Shown here: positions 21,152 through 32,690 of the stretch, in pieces
Layout: each line of letters starts with the position of its first letter
Position numbering within the stretch: position 1 is the stretch's first letter
DNA from: Calamus simplicifolius
Lineage: Eukaryota > Streptophyta > Magnoliopsida > Arecales > Arecaceae
DNA length: 64,000 nt
Direction: 5' to 3'
NCBI GenBank assembly: GCA_900491605.1
Contig: UESW01001505.1
Location: forward strand, 248,001 to 312,000
Program-made: the position numbers and the translations under genes
Notes under the pieces: model-generated
What the model saw: only the letters and a program-made list of their open reading frames with translations
Database searches by the model: none
Told to the model about the DNA's origin: nothing

Positions 21152-23592
21152 TCATCTTTGCAGGAGTGTCTTGCGGCCAAAAGATCAAAGCGAAAGTGGT
21201 ATCTTGATAGCGGCTGCTCAAGGCACATGACGGGTGACAAAGATCAATTCATCACCCTTGAAAGCAAAAGAGGAGGAGTAGTTACATTTGGCGACAATGG
21301 CAAAGGCCAAATCTTGGGGTTTGGTAACATTCAAATAACTCCCTCCACATATATTGAAAATGTCTTATATGTTGATGGTTTGAAACATAATTTAATTAGC
21401 ATTAGTCAATTATGTGACAAAGGTTTTAAAGTATCATTTGATCTTCTATATGCACAGTTGCTAATCCCATTGATAATAGCATTGTTTTTATTGGAAATAG
21501 AAATGGCAATGTATACTTGATTGACTTAGACAATTTGTCTACTAATAATCATTGCTTAGTTGCTAATAATGCTAATATGAATGAGATTGGTTGGTTGTGG
21601 CATCGAAGATTAGGTCACGCAAGCACACACCTGATTTCAAAACTAATTAGAATGGATTTAGTAAAAGGACTACCTAAAATAGATTTTGAAAATAACAAAA
21701 TATGTGATGCATGTCAGTTTGGAAAACAAACGAGAAGTTCTTTTAAATCTAAAAATGTTGTTTCAACTTCTAGGCCATTAGAGCTACTTCACATGGACCT
21801 TTTTGGACCAACTAGAACCACAAGTCTAGGAGGAAAGAAATATGGTCTTGTGATAGTAGATGATTACTCTAGATTCACTTGGGTAATGTTTTTAGCTCAC
21901 AAAGATGAGACTTTCTCGATATTCCTGAAATTCTTCAAGAAAGTAACAAATGAGAAAAACACTACCATAGTGTCTCTAAGAAGTGATCATGGAACTGAAT
22001 TTGAAAATCACTTATTTGAAAGTTTTTGCAATGAAAATGGTATTAATCATAATTTTTCTGCACCAAGAACCCCTCAACAAAATGGAGTAGTTGAAAGGAA
22101 AAATAGAACTCTAGAAGACATGGCCCGTACCATGCTATGTGAAAGTAAACTCCCAAATACTTTTGGGCGGAAGCTATTAACACAGCATGTTACATCCTAA
22201 ATAGAGCATTAATAAGACCTATTTTAAAGAAAACACCTTATGAATTATGGCATGATAGAAAACCCAACATTAAATATTTTCATGCATTTGGTTGTAAATG
22301 TTTTATTCATAATAATGGTAAAAATAACTTAGGTAAATTTGATGCAAAATCTGATGAAGGAATATTCTTAGGTTATTCAACAACTAGTAAAGCATATAGA
22401 GTGTTCAATAAAGGAAGTTTAATTGTTGAAGAATCTATTCATGTAGTTTTTGATGAATCTTTAGCATCAAGTTCCAAAAGGATTGATGATGAGGAAGATA
22501 CAAACATTCTCGAAAACAATCTTGAAAAACTTAATATTGATGTATCTTCAGATCATGAACAAGAAGCTAAAGATAATGATTCGCCTAATGCTGATGTTAT
22601 TAATACTAATCATAATGATGTAGATCTACCAAGAGATTGGAGATACGCTTATAGTCATCCCAAGGAATTGATTATAGGTGATCCATCTCAAGGAATAAGA
22701 ACTAGATCATCTATGAGAAATATTAGTAATCACCTTGCATTTGTTTCTCAAATTGAACCTAAAACTATTGAAGAAGCTGAAAAAGATAATAATTGGATGT
22801 TAGCTATGCAAGAAGAATTAAACCAATTCACTAGAAATAATGTATGGACATTAGTGGAAAGACCTAAAGATCATTCTGTTATAGGATCAAAATGGGTTTT
22901 AGAAATAAACTAGATGAAAATGGCATAGTAATTAGAAACAAAGCTAGATTAGTTGCAAAAGGATATAATCAAGAAGAAGGTATTGATTTTGATGAAACCT
23001 TTGCACCTGTAGCTAGATTAGAAGCCATTAGGCTATTACTTGCATTTGCATGTCACATGAACTTTAATTTATTTCAAATGGATGTCAAAAGTGCATTTTT
23101 AAATGGATTAATAAATGAAGAAGTATTTGTTGAACAACCACCGGGATTTGAAGATCATGAATTTCCAAATCACGTTTTTAAATTGCACAAAGCTTTATAT
23201 GGTTTGAAACAAGCACCTAGAGCTTGGTATGATAGACTAAGTAAATTTTTGATTGAAAAATGATTTTACAAGAGGAAATGTTGATAAAACATTATTTTTG
23301 AAAAGAAAAGATAAAGATTTACTTGTAGTTCAAATTTATGTTGATGACATTGTATTTGGTGCTACTAACAATCTTCTATGTCAAGAGTTTGCTAAGTTAA
23401 TGCAGGGAGAATTTGAAATGAGCATGATGGGAGAACTCAATTTCTTCCTTGGACTCCAAATCAAACAAAGCAAAGAGGAAATCTTTATCAACCAAACAAA
23501 GTACACAAGAGAAATTCTAAAGAAGTTTGGTATGGAATCAATCAAACCCCTCGGAACACCAATGAGTCTTCATGCAAGCTGGACAAAGATGA
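21152..23592 (+). pseudogene. pol of Sirevirus 1 (PR-IN-RT, RNase H lost in gap)
   Basis: The protease motif is WYLDSGCSRHMTGD (about 21198). Then come the integrase zinc part (HRRLGHASTHLISKL, CDACQFGKQTRSSF), the core (LLHMDLFGPTRTTSLGGKKY, VSLRSDHGTEFENH, APRTPQQNGVVERKNR), and RT (WMLAMQEELNQF, ARLVAKGYNQEEGIDFDETF, FQMDVKSAFLNG, QIYVDDIVFGATN). Frameshifts occur near 21440, 22160, 22905 and 23262. Both IN and RT catalytic acids are present. The frame enters the N gap at SLHASWTKM, and the RNase H domain, seen complete in Sirevirus 4 at 61780-62388, is not visible here. Confidence 0.88.
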
Positions 23593-23796
23593 NNNNNNNN
23601 NNNNNNNNNNNNNNNNNNNNNNNNNNNNNNNNNNNNNNNNNNNNNNNNNNNNNNNNNNNNNNNNNNNNNNNNNNNNNNNNNNNNNNNNNNNNNNNNNNNN
23701 NNNNNNNNNNNNNNNNNNNNNNNNNNNNNNNNNNNNNNNNNNNNNNNNNNNNNNNNNNNNNNNNNNNNNNNNNNNNNNNNNNNNNNNNNNNNNNNN
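23593..23796. other. Assembly gap (204 N)
   Basis: Alignment to Sirevirus 4 puts the left edge at about 61698 and the right edge at about 62408 of that copy, so an intact element would need about 710 bp here. The gap size is probably a placeholder, or a deletion is hidden in it. Confidence 0.95.
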
Positions 23797-23982
23797 CAAC
23801 TATCTAGATTTCATCAATTTCTTGAAAAATCTCGATATTCAATAAGGAAATCTATCTAGATCTTGGTTCATTGTTTCCCCAATTGCTAAGGAACATTTAT
23901 CTAGAGTTTGATGATTAATTTGAATAGTTTCAGATCCTTGAAACTTTGATTTCTTTGAGTCGGAGGGCTTCTCAATAGGAAG
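23797..23982 (+). other. pol-ORF3 junction of Sirevirus 1 with internal deletion
   Basis: The stretch follows the post-pol sequence of Sirevirus 4 up to about 62560 and then jumps to the equivalent of about 63070 (GAGTCGGAGGG). About 490 bp, including the whole pre-ORF3 GTCGAC array and the ORF3 start, are absent. Confidence 0.7.
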
Positions 23983-25175
23983 ATGTTTAAAGAAATGGGG
24001 TGGAAAAAGATTTGTTCATTAGATATCCCCACTTATCCTGCCCTAGTGAGAGAATTTTACAATGATTTGAGTAGAGGAGAAGGCGGTTTAGTCAGTATTG
24101 TAAGAGGAACTAGAGTTGTAATAACTGCTGAAATCCTTGGAAATCTGTTGGAAATGCCCACAATTGGTATTATGGAATATCAGCATGATGATAGAAGTGG
24201 TGCATTGTCAAGAATGTTAGGGAGGGATGTAACCGAGTTTGAGGAAATTCTTGCTAATCAATTAAATCTGGAGCTCAGGTTACTACACAACATATGTGGA
24301 AGAATTTTATTCCCCAAAATTGGTAGATTTGAGTACGTCTCGAGCGAGACATTCTTTTGATGGATTGTATTATAACTGGAAGGCCAGTCAACCTAGCTGG
24401 CATGATGATTGGTTATATGGCAGAGGCTGCTACAAAGAAAAGATCTACACTGCCATATGGTATGGTTCTGACATTGATCTTTAGAAGCCAAGGTGTGCTA
24501 ATTATGGATAATGAACCCCTAAGGAAATTAAGGCACACTGACTATTATAGTATTTCTACTATTCATCGGATGGGCTTCAAGAAGTTAAATGGTATCTGGA
24601 TGAAAGGAGGACGAGAAGAAAGAGCTGAGAGAGATAGAACTGAAGAGGCCAGAGTAGAAGATATCCCTGGACCATCCACTGCGGGACCATCAGTCCCTGA
24701 TCCATTTATTGCGGGACCATCTACAGCTGGACCTTCAGAAGCTGGACCGAGCACAGTTCCCTCTCCTCCACATCTGTCTGTTACTGCTTCTGGGAGATTC
24801 TCTGATGAGCAGATTGGTCAGTTGAGAGCCTTGCTTGCTGAATATGACAGTCAGAGATCTCATGAGATTAATCAATTAAAAGAAGACTTCAATCAGCTAA
24901 AAGAAGAACTTAACTCGAGACTTGACATGATTTCCTTTTCCATAAGCAATTCTGTTGAATCCTTTGGTGCTGAACTTCACAAAATCTTTGAAAGGATGGA
25001 AGGCATTGCTGATGGCTCGGGATCTTATGTTCATGCAACTGGTCAACTGAAGAAGGACATTGACCTTGCAGTCTCACAGATTGAAGCTTGTCTTGAAAAT
25101 TTTAAGAAATCTCAAAAAGATGATGTAATGGAAATCATAGGTCACTTGAAGAAAATTGTATTCAAACATATCTGA
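23950..25175 (+). pseudogene. ORF3 of Sirevirus 1, N-terminus deleted
   Basis: It retains the globular domain: CSLDIPTYPALVREFYNDL, GTRVVITAEILGNLLEMPT, ALSRMLGRDVTEFEE, LRLLHNICGRILFPKIGRF, MMDCIITGRPVNLAGMM and LRKLRHTDYYSISTIHRMGF. This pattern resembles the 'putative plant transposon protein' domain found in plant retroelement extra ORFs. A Pro/Ser/Gly linker with GPSTAGPS repeats (about 24665-24760) and a coiled coil follow, ending at 25175. A one-base deletion near 24340 shifts the frame (24360 stop; next frame from 24357). ORF3 sits where SIRE-type elements have their envelope-like gene, but I see no signal peptide or membrane segment. Confidence 0.75.
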
Positions 25176-25851
25176 CTTTGATTTTGATTTTGATACTCTT
25201 TTGTATCTTAGGTTCTCCAGGTTTACTTTATCTTGATAGTTTGTATTAGGAATTTTGAGTATCTAATGTATCTCACTTTGGAATGTACTTGAATCAACTT
25301 ATGTAATGTTTCTTACTTATGTAATGCAATTACACATTTTCAAATCTGTCTATGATTGACTGCTTGAATCCCTATGTCTTATTGAACCAACAATTTTTCT
25401 CTAATAACTTTCTTTATCTAATACTCTCCTTATTGCTGATAACAAAAAAGGGGGAGAGATGGTTGAATATGCAAAAAAAAAAAGACTTGAAATTTTAATG
25501 AGAGATGGTTGAATATGCAAAAGAAAGAAAGAAAGGGGGAGAAATGATTGTTTATGCAAAAGAAAGAGACTTGAAATTTTAATCAGTTCAATTAAAATTT
25601 GATTTTTATATATAGGGGGAGCTATTCAATGCAGGGGGAGCTTAACAACAAGCTTAATTGCAATTTTCTGTACATTTAGTTTAAATGTTCATAATTGATG
25701 GCTTATATAGAACTCATGCATAATTTTAAAAGTTCACTTTGAATATTGGCATCAAATCCTTCATTAAAAATGTTTTAAGCTTTAAAATGACTATAATCTT
25801 TAGTTCGAATGAATTTTTTGAATGCATATACTCAAAGTTTTTGTTATCATC
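25176..25851 (+). other. Post-ORF3 region with several purine tracts (Sirevirus 1)
   Basis: Non-coding. PPT-like GGGGGAG motifs occur near 25449-25458, 25535-25541, 25614-25621 and 25633-25640 in addition to the main PPT. Multiple PPT copies are a known Sirevirus trait. Confidence 0.75.
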
Positions 25852-25865
25852 AAAAAGGGGGAGAT
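25852..25865 (+). other. Polypurine tract of Sirevirus 1
   Basis: AAAAAGGGGGAGAT immediately precedes the 3' LTR (TGTTGACCC at 25866). Confidence 0.88.
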
Positions 25866-27306
25866 TGTTGACCCAATTGATGATTTTGATGATTAACAAA
25901 ACTATTTGAGTATAACAATTGAAGGCTCTAATGATTTTGATTAAGTTTTTCAGATTATAAGTCGATTGAATGATCAAAATCAGGAGTTAAATCTTGTTCT
26001 GGATCGAATCTAATGTCTAGGTAAGATTGCAGACATTAGAGTCGACTCCGAGAATCACAGAGCCGACTCCAGTATCTGGCACGGAAGTTAGAGTCGACTC
26101 CGAGACTGTTAGAGCCGACTCCAACAGAAAAGACAGAACGTTGATTTTTCTGGCCCCGACTTAGAGTCGACTCGGTTCTGTTAGAGTCGACTCCAGAAAA
26201 GTTTCTTGTCGACCCCAGAAAAGTCAGAGACGACTCCAGAATTAACGGATTAAAGTGTTTCGAGTTAGAGCCGACTCCAGAAAAGTTAGAGTCGACTCCA
26301 ACCCACCTGGAACGAAAAATCAAATTGCCAGATCAGCTCTAACGGTAATATTTCTATTTTACTTTATTTCTAACGATATATTTTGTTGCAAGGTACACTC
26401 CAACGGATAGTTTTCTTCCAAAAATGGTTTGAAAGAAATCTATAAAAAGGGAAGACTATCATTCAAAAAAAAAGAACGAAAAAAAAAGAAGAAAAACGGA
26501 AATAGAGAAATCCCAATTCAAAAATCCGAAAAAGAGAGAGCCTGAATCTCAAGAGAAAAAACCTTCTAGCTCAAATCCACTCCACTCCAAAAAGCTCAAG
26601 AGGAATCCAAGGCATTCAAATCAAAGTTTTGGTGGATTTCCCAAATTGGAGAAAGAGGATCAGTTTCTTGCTTTTCAATCCTTCTCAACTGCTTCAACTG
26701 TGAAGAATCGGAGCTGAGGCTTGATTCAATCTAGCAAGGAGAAGAAGAAAAGAAGAAAAGAAGAAAAGCTCAAAAGCCAACCAACTACAAATCAGGCTTT
26801 TCTAAACCTTGTTCATTTACTTGATTATTTGCTCATTGAGGAGCTGTGTACTTGAAAAAATAATATTTCTTTTGTTTGTGTCTAGTTCAATCTGGGGATT
26901 GAACTAGTGGAGGTAGTCTTACCTCGGTACAAGCTTGGTATAGCTTGTGTTAGGGTTTTTGTGCTGGTGAGCCCGAAAAACGGCTGGGTTCGTTGTGATC
27001 CCGGAAAAACAACAAGTTTGAGTTGTGAGCTTGTAAAACAACTCGGCTGTAATCAAGAAAGATTATAGTGTGGACCCAAGTGAATCTTGGGAGTGGACGT
27101 AGGTGTTGGATACACCGAACCACTATAAAATCTTTGTATTTGCCGTGTCTCCTTTATCTCTATCTCTATCTCTATCTTATTGATTGTATTTTATTTTTGC
27201 ATCTGCATTCACTTTCACTCACACTAAGCAAACAAATATTTCAAAAGGTTTAAATTTTTTTAGAACCCAATTCACCCCCCCTCTTGGGTTGTCATCTGGG
27301 CCAACA
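25866..27306 (+). repeat. 3' LTR of Sirevirus 1
   Basis: 1441 bp, nearly identical to the 5' LTR. The GTCGAC array is at about 26039-26305 and the TATA box near 26440. Ends GGGCCAACA, followed by the GACGG duplication. Confidence 0.94.
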
Positions 27307-27311
27307 GACGG

Positions 27312-27595
27312 TTCTAACGGAAGGAGGTAAACATGACCCCCCAGACAGGTATAAGAGGAGGACCCGAGCTCAATGCTTGGGGAGGGCTCTTTCTCTCTTC
27401 TCTTTCAAGCTCTACTCATATACAACATTCATGTTCTACAACCCACTGATTTGGGCGTTGGAGGGTCCCCACCGGAACCACCGGTCCAGAATTTTTTGCA
27501 GGCTCTCGAAGGAAGACGGTGACCTCTCTGCATTCTCAAGGCCTGCAGAGATCTCAGCTCACCCGACGCTCATAGCAAGTAATTTGGCAGCAACA
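27312..27595 (+). repeat. 3' LTR of gypsy element B, second part
   Basis: Continues the gypsy LTR after the nested Sirevirus (TTCTAACGGAAGGAGG, CAGGTATAAGAGGAGG) and ends GGCAGCAACA, matching 9950-10239. Confidence 0.88.
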
Positions 27596-27600
27596 GTATA

Positions 27601-29379
27601 TATTTTTAAGCAATGAATAAATTTTATTTAAGCTTTTTTTATTAATATTATTTTTGTTGATGTGTAGCTTTGCATCCAAAATATTAATTTGAGGAGAAAT
27701 AGATTTTTATTATTAAAATATAATTATGATAGTTTTTTATATTAGTTGCTAACATGAAATCTTACTTAAAAATAATTTGCATGACAATTGAATAACTTTT
27801 CGATCATTTTTTTTCTCGACTAATATGGCTTGTTATGTATGTCTAATTTTTTTATTTATGATTTACATGATCTTATCTTTACCATAGCCATGCACCGATG
27901 AAATATAAAAGTATGGTATATGATTTAATTATATGATCTCATATTTGGTATGTATGGGTTTATGCATTTCATAGGTTGCCACCCGATCATAAATTTTGAT
28001 TGGAGTTTTGTTATTATATGCATGTAAATAAAATTTGCATAAAAGGCAGGGATAGAGCTGCAAACAAATCAAGCGGAGTTGGGTCATGCTTAATTTTAAT
28101 TTAACTTTGAGTCGTATTCTTGATTGAGACTCCAATGCAAGCTATTTACTAATCATACATATCAAGTTGGTTCATGAAAAGAATATTCCATGGACCGAAC
28201 GGGCCATTAAAGTTAGTTTAGGTCAAGTTTGACCTAGGTCAAATCCAAAATGTTTTTTGTTTGAGATAAAATAGAGTTGAATTATATCTACATTTGAGCC
28301 AAACACCGATTATTATTTTATAACTAAAATTTAGTAGTCAATAATTAATATAAATCTATTTAAAAATTTAATATGATTATGAAAAAACCTTAAACTTAAA
28401 TTTTCATTCAAAAGTTTTTTATCTTGAATGAATAATGAATAAGAATTCACTAAAGTAGATAATGGAATATAAATATTTAAATATAATTAACCAAAAATAT
28501 GAGAAAGGTTTTGTTGTTTAAATGAAAAGAATAATTAGTTTAAATATGAGAGTGCATTGAATGAATTGGTAAGGATAATTGGTGTGAATGAATATAAGAT
28601 TTATATGATTAAAGTATATAAGTTAGGTTGAATCATATCAAGTTCGTTATCAACCGATTCAAATTAGATTTGGATGATATAGAGGCTGGGTTGGATTAAA
28701 AAATATAAGATCAAGATATTTATCAAACTATTTATCCATTTGAATCATGATTTTAGATTGAACACAGCATATTTGTCGAACAAATCGAATCAGATTATGT
28801 TCATAAAAAGAATTTTAGACTCAATGAATTATTTGGATTAATTCAAGACCGAGTATAATTAGAATTGAATCTAAAATATTTGGATTCATTATAGGATTGA
28901 GTCAAGTCATATTTACATTTGAGTTAAATATCTAAGTATTATTTTATAATTAAAATCTAATCATTAATAATTAAATAAAAATTTATTTAAAAAATTAGAT
29001 AAAGTTAGCAGAAGCTAGCTTGAACTTAAATTTTTATTCAAGAACTTTTAATTCTATTAATTAGTTGATCAAATTTAAGTTTATACATTATGATTTTTAA
29101 AATGTACATTGATATAATCTATGGTATTTTAAATTAAAATCTATCAAAATTAATAATAAAACATCAAATATTTAGAAATGATAAGGTAAAAATAGATGCG
29201 AGGAGATTTAGTTCTTAAGATAAAAATAGAACTAGTTTAAATAAAAGTTCATTAATTAATTAATGGGGATAACCAAAGAGATTGAAAATAACATTTATAT
29301 GATTAAGGTTTTTAGGTTGGGATCTATTAGTTAGAATAAGGTTGGTTCATTTTCCATTAATCCAAAATGGATTGGAATA
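27601..29379. other. A+T-rich intergenic spacer
   Basis: No gene or transposon domain is recognisable; short open frames lack any known pattern. It contains an old imperfect duplication (see 28220-29350). Sequence continues beyond Sirevirus 2 at 40399-40499. Confidence 0.6.
28220..29350. repeat. Diverged direct duplication, two units about 630 bp apart
   Basis: Unit 1 (about 28220-28640) and unit 2 (about 28860-29350) share ordered blocks: TACATTTGAG, TATTATTTTATAA, TTAATAATTAA-like, TTGAACTTAAAT/TAAACTTAAAT, TTTATATGATTAA and TTAGGTTG. They are much diverged, so the duplication is old. Origin unknown. Confidence 0.5.
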
Positions 29380-29384
29380 ATATG

Positions 29385-30974
29385 TGTTGACCCAATTATT
29401 GATTTTGATGATTAATAAAAGATATGAGTATATTCACTATGTTTCTGATAGATTTAATAAGTGTTTCAGAGATTAAAAATGTTTAATCAATCAAAAGGAA
29501 TAAAGATAAGTTTTGAATCAAAATGTTAAAAGAATTTTTCAAAGTTCAGAACTTGGAGTCGACACCCAAATAGTCAGGAGCCGACCCCAAGGTGTATTAG
29601 AAAATTTCTGGATTTTTGGTACGGTCCGGAGTCGACACCCAGAGTTTCGGAGCCGATTCCAACCTGAGATACAAAGAAGGGCATTCTGTTTCAGTTTCCA
29701 GAGCCGACACCTAGAATTCGGGGGCCGACACCTGAGAGTTCGGGAGCCGACACCTGAGTTTCTGGAGCCGACTCTAACCTGAGAACAGAGAGCGTGTTTT
29801 TATGAACATTTCTAGAGCCGACACTTTTGGATTATGGAGCCGGCTCCCGAAAGTGATGAGCTGACACTTAACCTTCTCGGAGCTGACTCCTCAACAACTT
29901 TTTATTTGCTATTTTTGGATACCCGATTTGGAGCCGACACCTGAAAAGTTGGAGCCGATTCCAACCTGTCCGAAGCGTATTTTTATTTGTCAGAATAGAC
30001 TCCAACGGTAAGATTTCTTTTTATCTAACCTTTAACAGCTATTTTTCTTTGTGTGTAGAAAGATCTAAGCATCTCAGAACGGCTATATTTCCCACCTAAA
30101 CTTGGATTAAGATATATAAAAGGGGAAACTGTCCGTTTGAAAAAGAAGAGAAAAGAGAAGAAAAATGAGAGAAAAAGAGAGAATAGATTGAAAATCCGAA
30201 AAATCTTTAGGAAGAAATCAAAGAGGAGAGATTCAAAGCTCAAATCCAACAACCCCAAAAAGTTCAAAGAGAAATCCACAAGCTTCTCAAGTTCAAATCA
30301 AGGAGATTTCTATCATTAGAAGAAAGAAAGCAAAAGCCCCAATTCCTCAACTTCTTAACTGCAAATTTTAGTGAAGAATCTGAGCTGAGGCCTTGATTCA
30401 ATCTTTCAAAGGAGAAGAGGAAAAGAAGAAAAGAAAAAAAAAAGCATATATTCAAAGAGCTTCAAACATGCTTTTCTTATCCTTGTTTATTCTATTATTT
30501 ATTTGCTCATTTGAGGAGATGCTGTGTATTCAAAACTTTATTTTTTATTATGTTTGCTAGCTCAATCGGGGGATTGAATTAGTGGAGGTAGTATACCTCG
30601 GTACAAGCTAAGGATAGCTTGTGGTTGGGTTGTGTGCTGGTGAGCCCGGAAAACCAGCTGGGTTCGTTGTGATCCCGAGGGAAACAATAAGTTTTGAGTT
30701 GTGAGCTTGTAAAACAACTCGACTGTAATCAAGTGGATTATAGTGTGGACCCAAGTGATACTTGGGAGTGGACGTAGTTGTTAGATACACCGAACCACTA
30801 TAAAATCCTTGTGTTTGCCGTGCCTTATCTTTCTATCTTTCTCTATCTCTTCATTTGTGTTTTGCATTTATCTTGCACTCAATCTAATTTGTTCTACAGT
30901 ACCTAGTTTTTAAAGAGTTAAATGTTTAAAGAACCAAATTTACCCCCCCTCTTGGGTTGCCATCTGGGCCAACA
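29385..30974 (+). repeat. 5' LTR of Sirevirus 2
   Basis: 1590 bp. GTCGACACC array at 29555-29962, TATA box (TATATAAAAGGGG) at about 30113, then a purine-rich A/G stretch of about 60 bp. PBS follows. Confidence 0.93.
29555..29962 (+). promoter_or_regulatory. Phased GTCGACACC array in U3 of Sirevirus 2 5' LTR
   Basis: Core C/T positions: 29560, 29582; 29633, 29654; 29705, 29726, 29748, 29769; 29819, 29841, 29862, 29884; 29935, 29956. Within each cluster the steps are 21-22 bp, and cluster gaps are about 50 bp. Fourteen copies in all. Confidence 0.8.
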
Positions 30975-30976
30975 AT

Positions 30977-30988
30977 TGGTATCAGAGC
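30977..30988 (+). other. PBS, initiator Met-tRNA type (Sirevirus 2)
   Basis: TGGTATCAGAGC, two bases after the LTR end. Confidence 0.9.
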
Positions 30989-31036
30989 TTGTGCTCATTT
31001 CTTGTATGATCCAATGATCAAGAGTTAAAGATCCAA

Positions 31037-32690
31037 ATGGCAGCTCAAGCTGGATCTTCATTTGTTGAAGGTCATTCTACCAATAGACCTCCTTTATTTA
31101 ATGGTTCTAATTATTCTTATTGGAAAGCTAGAATGAGAATTTTTATTCAAGCCTTAGATTATGAGCTTTGGAGTGTAATCACTAATGGACCTAGCACACC
31201 CACACACATAGATGGTTCAATAGTTCCTAAACCCAAAAGGGATTGGAATGAAAATGATAGGAAAATGGCTCAGCTTAATGCAAAAGCCATGAATGTTTTA
31301 TATTGTGCTTTAGATGCTAATGAGTTTAATAGAATTTCTACATGTATTTCCGCAAAAGAAATTTGGGATAGACTAGAAGTTACCCATGAGGGTACTAATC
31401 AAGTTAAAGAGTCTAAAATTAATATCTTAGTGCACAAATATGAATTGTTTAGCATGGAACAAAATGAAACTATCACATGCATGTATACTAGATTTACTGA
31501 TATTGTAAACAGTCTAAAAAGTCTTGGCAAGACCTATACTAACTCTGAATTGGTTCGTAAAATTCTTAGGTCTCTTCCAAGGACATGGGAAGCAAAGGTG
31601 GCTGCAATCCAAGAAGCCAAGGATCTCAATACCTTACCTTTGGAGGAGCTGCTCGGATCACTAATGACTCATGAGTTGACCATGAAACAACATATAGAGG
31701 AAGACGTCAAGAAGAAGAAAATAATTGCCCTCAAAGCTGCAAAAATTAAGAAGAGCAGCAGTGATGAGGAAGATGATGATGATGAGGAGGAGACTGCAAA
31801 AAATTCAAAAGATTTATGCAAAGAAGGAGACCCTTCCACAAGAAAAAATTGGAACAAAGGTGGAAGATGAAAAAAAAGAGAGAAAAGGACAAGGAAAAGA
31901 GAAAGACCCCCTCATATGTTATGAATGCAAGAAACCGGGGCACTTTAGATATGATTGTCTCAATTGAAAAAGGGATACAAGAAAAAGAAAAAGGCATACG
32001 TTGCAACATGGAGCAACAGTGAAGAATCCTCTTCCGAGGAGAACAAAAGGAAGTTGCAAACATTTGCTTTATGGCAAAAGAAGACGATGAGGTATGTACC
32101 GAAACTCATGACTTTACCTTTGATGAATTGTTTGATGCATTTAATGAATTAGTTAGTGATTTTAAAATTCTAAAAAAGAAAAGGAAATTTTTGAAAAATG
32201 ATAATTTAAATCTTGTCAAAGAAAAGGATAAACTAACTCATGAAGTTGAAAATTGAAATCTGAAAATAAGAATTTGTTAAAAGATAAAGAATCAATTTCT
32301 AATGAAAATGTTAGTTTAAAGAAAGAAGTTGATAAATATAAAATATAGTTGATAAATTTATTATAGCTCTGAAAAACTTAATTTGTTGTTGAGTAATCAA
32401 AGAGCTGTATTTGATAAAGCTGGATTAGGTTATAGGCCTAACAAGAAACAAAAGTATGTTAAAAATTTCTTTAGAAAAGAACAGGATAATAATGATGTTT
32501 CATGTTATTGTTGTAACAAGAAAGGACATAAAGCCTATGAATGCAATTTTAGAAAAATTAACAAGGATTTAAATATTAAAGGAAAGAAAATATGGGTTCC
32601 GAAAGGAACAATCTTTGTTGCTACTAACCATGAAGGACCCAAGAAAGCTTGGGTACCTAAACAGAAGTTTGATCACTTTGCAGGAGTATC
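31037..32690 (+). pseudogene. gag of Sirevirus 2
   Basis: The first 277 codons (31037-31870) are open, the longest gag frame in the window: MAAQAGSSFVEGHSTN, SYWKARMRIF, CISAKEIWDRLEVTHEGTNQ, EQNETITCMYTRFTDIV and LEELLGSLMTHEL. A deletion near 31800 ends this frame. Zinc knuckles are CYECKKPGHFRYDC (about 31915) and CYCCNKKGHKAYEC (about 32502). Further frame breaks lie near 31965, 32255 and 32345. The gag-pol junction differs from the other copies: it lacks two bases and the in-frame stop. Confidence 0.87.

Larger units (their letters stand above)
17984..27306 (+). mobile_element. Sirevirus 1 (Ty1/copia, SIRE/Maximus type), nested in gypsy B 3' LTR
   Basis: LTRs at 17984-19431 and 25866-27306 (TGTTGACCC...GGGCCAACA) flank PBS, gag, pol, ORF3 and PPT. 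The 5-bp target duplication GACGG is perfect (17979-17983, 27307-27311), and joining the flanks restores the gypsy LTR sequence seen at about 9950. The LTRs differ by only about 1-2% by eye, so insertion was recent. Coding parts already carry frameshifts. An assembly gap lies in pol, and a deletion has removed the region between pol and ORF3. Same family as Sirevirus 4. Confidence 0.95.
9364..27595 (+). mobile_element. Tat-lineage Ty3/gypsy element B, both LTRs present, interrupted by Sirevirus 1
   Basis: The LTRs start TGATATGG (9364 and 17330) and end GGCAGCAACA (10239 and 27595). The flanks GTATG (9359-9363) and GTATA (27596-27600) match in 4 of 5 bases and are probably an aged target duplication. 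After removal of Sirevirus 1 and one copy of its GACGG duplication the element is about 8.9 kb. Order: LTR, PBS, gag N-terminus fused to mid-RT by deletion, RNase H, archaeal RNase H, integrase, 25-bp tandem array, antisense ORF, PPT, LTR. In the first ~118 bp the two LTRs differ at about 11 positions by eye, so B is much older than the Sirevirus inside it. It cannot be autonomous. Confidence 0.92.

Noticed and set aside
27601..29379. Endogenous pararetrovirus or other virus remnant in the A+T-rich spacer
   Set aside because: No RT, coat or movement protein motif could be found on either strand.
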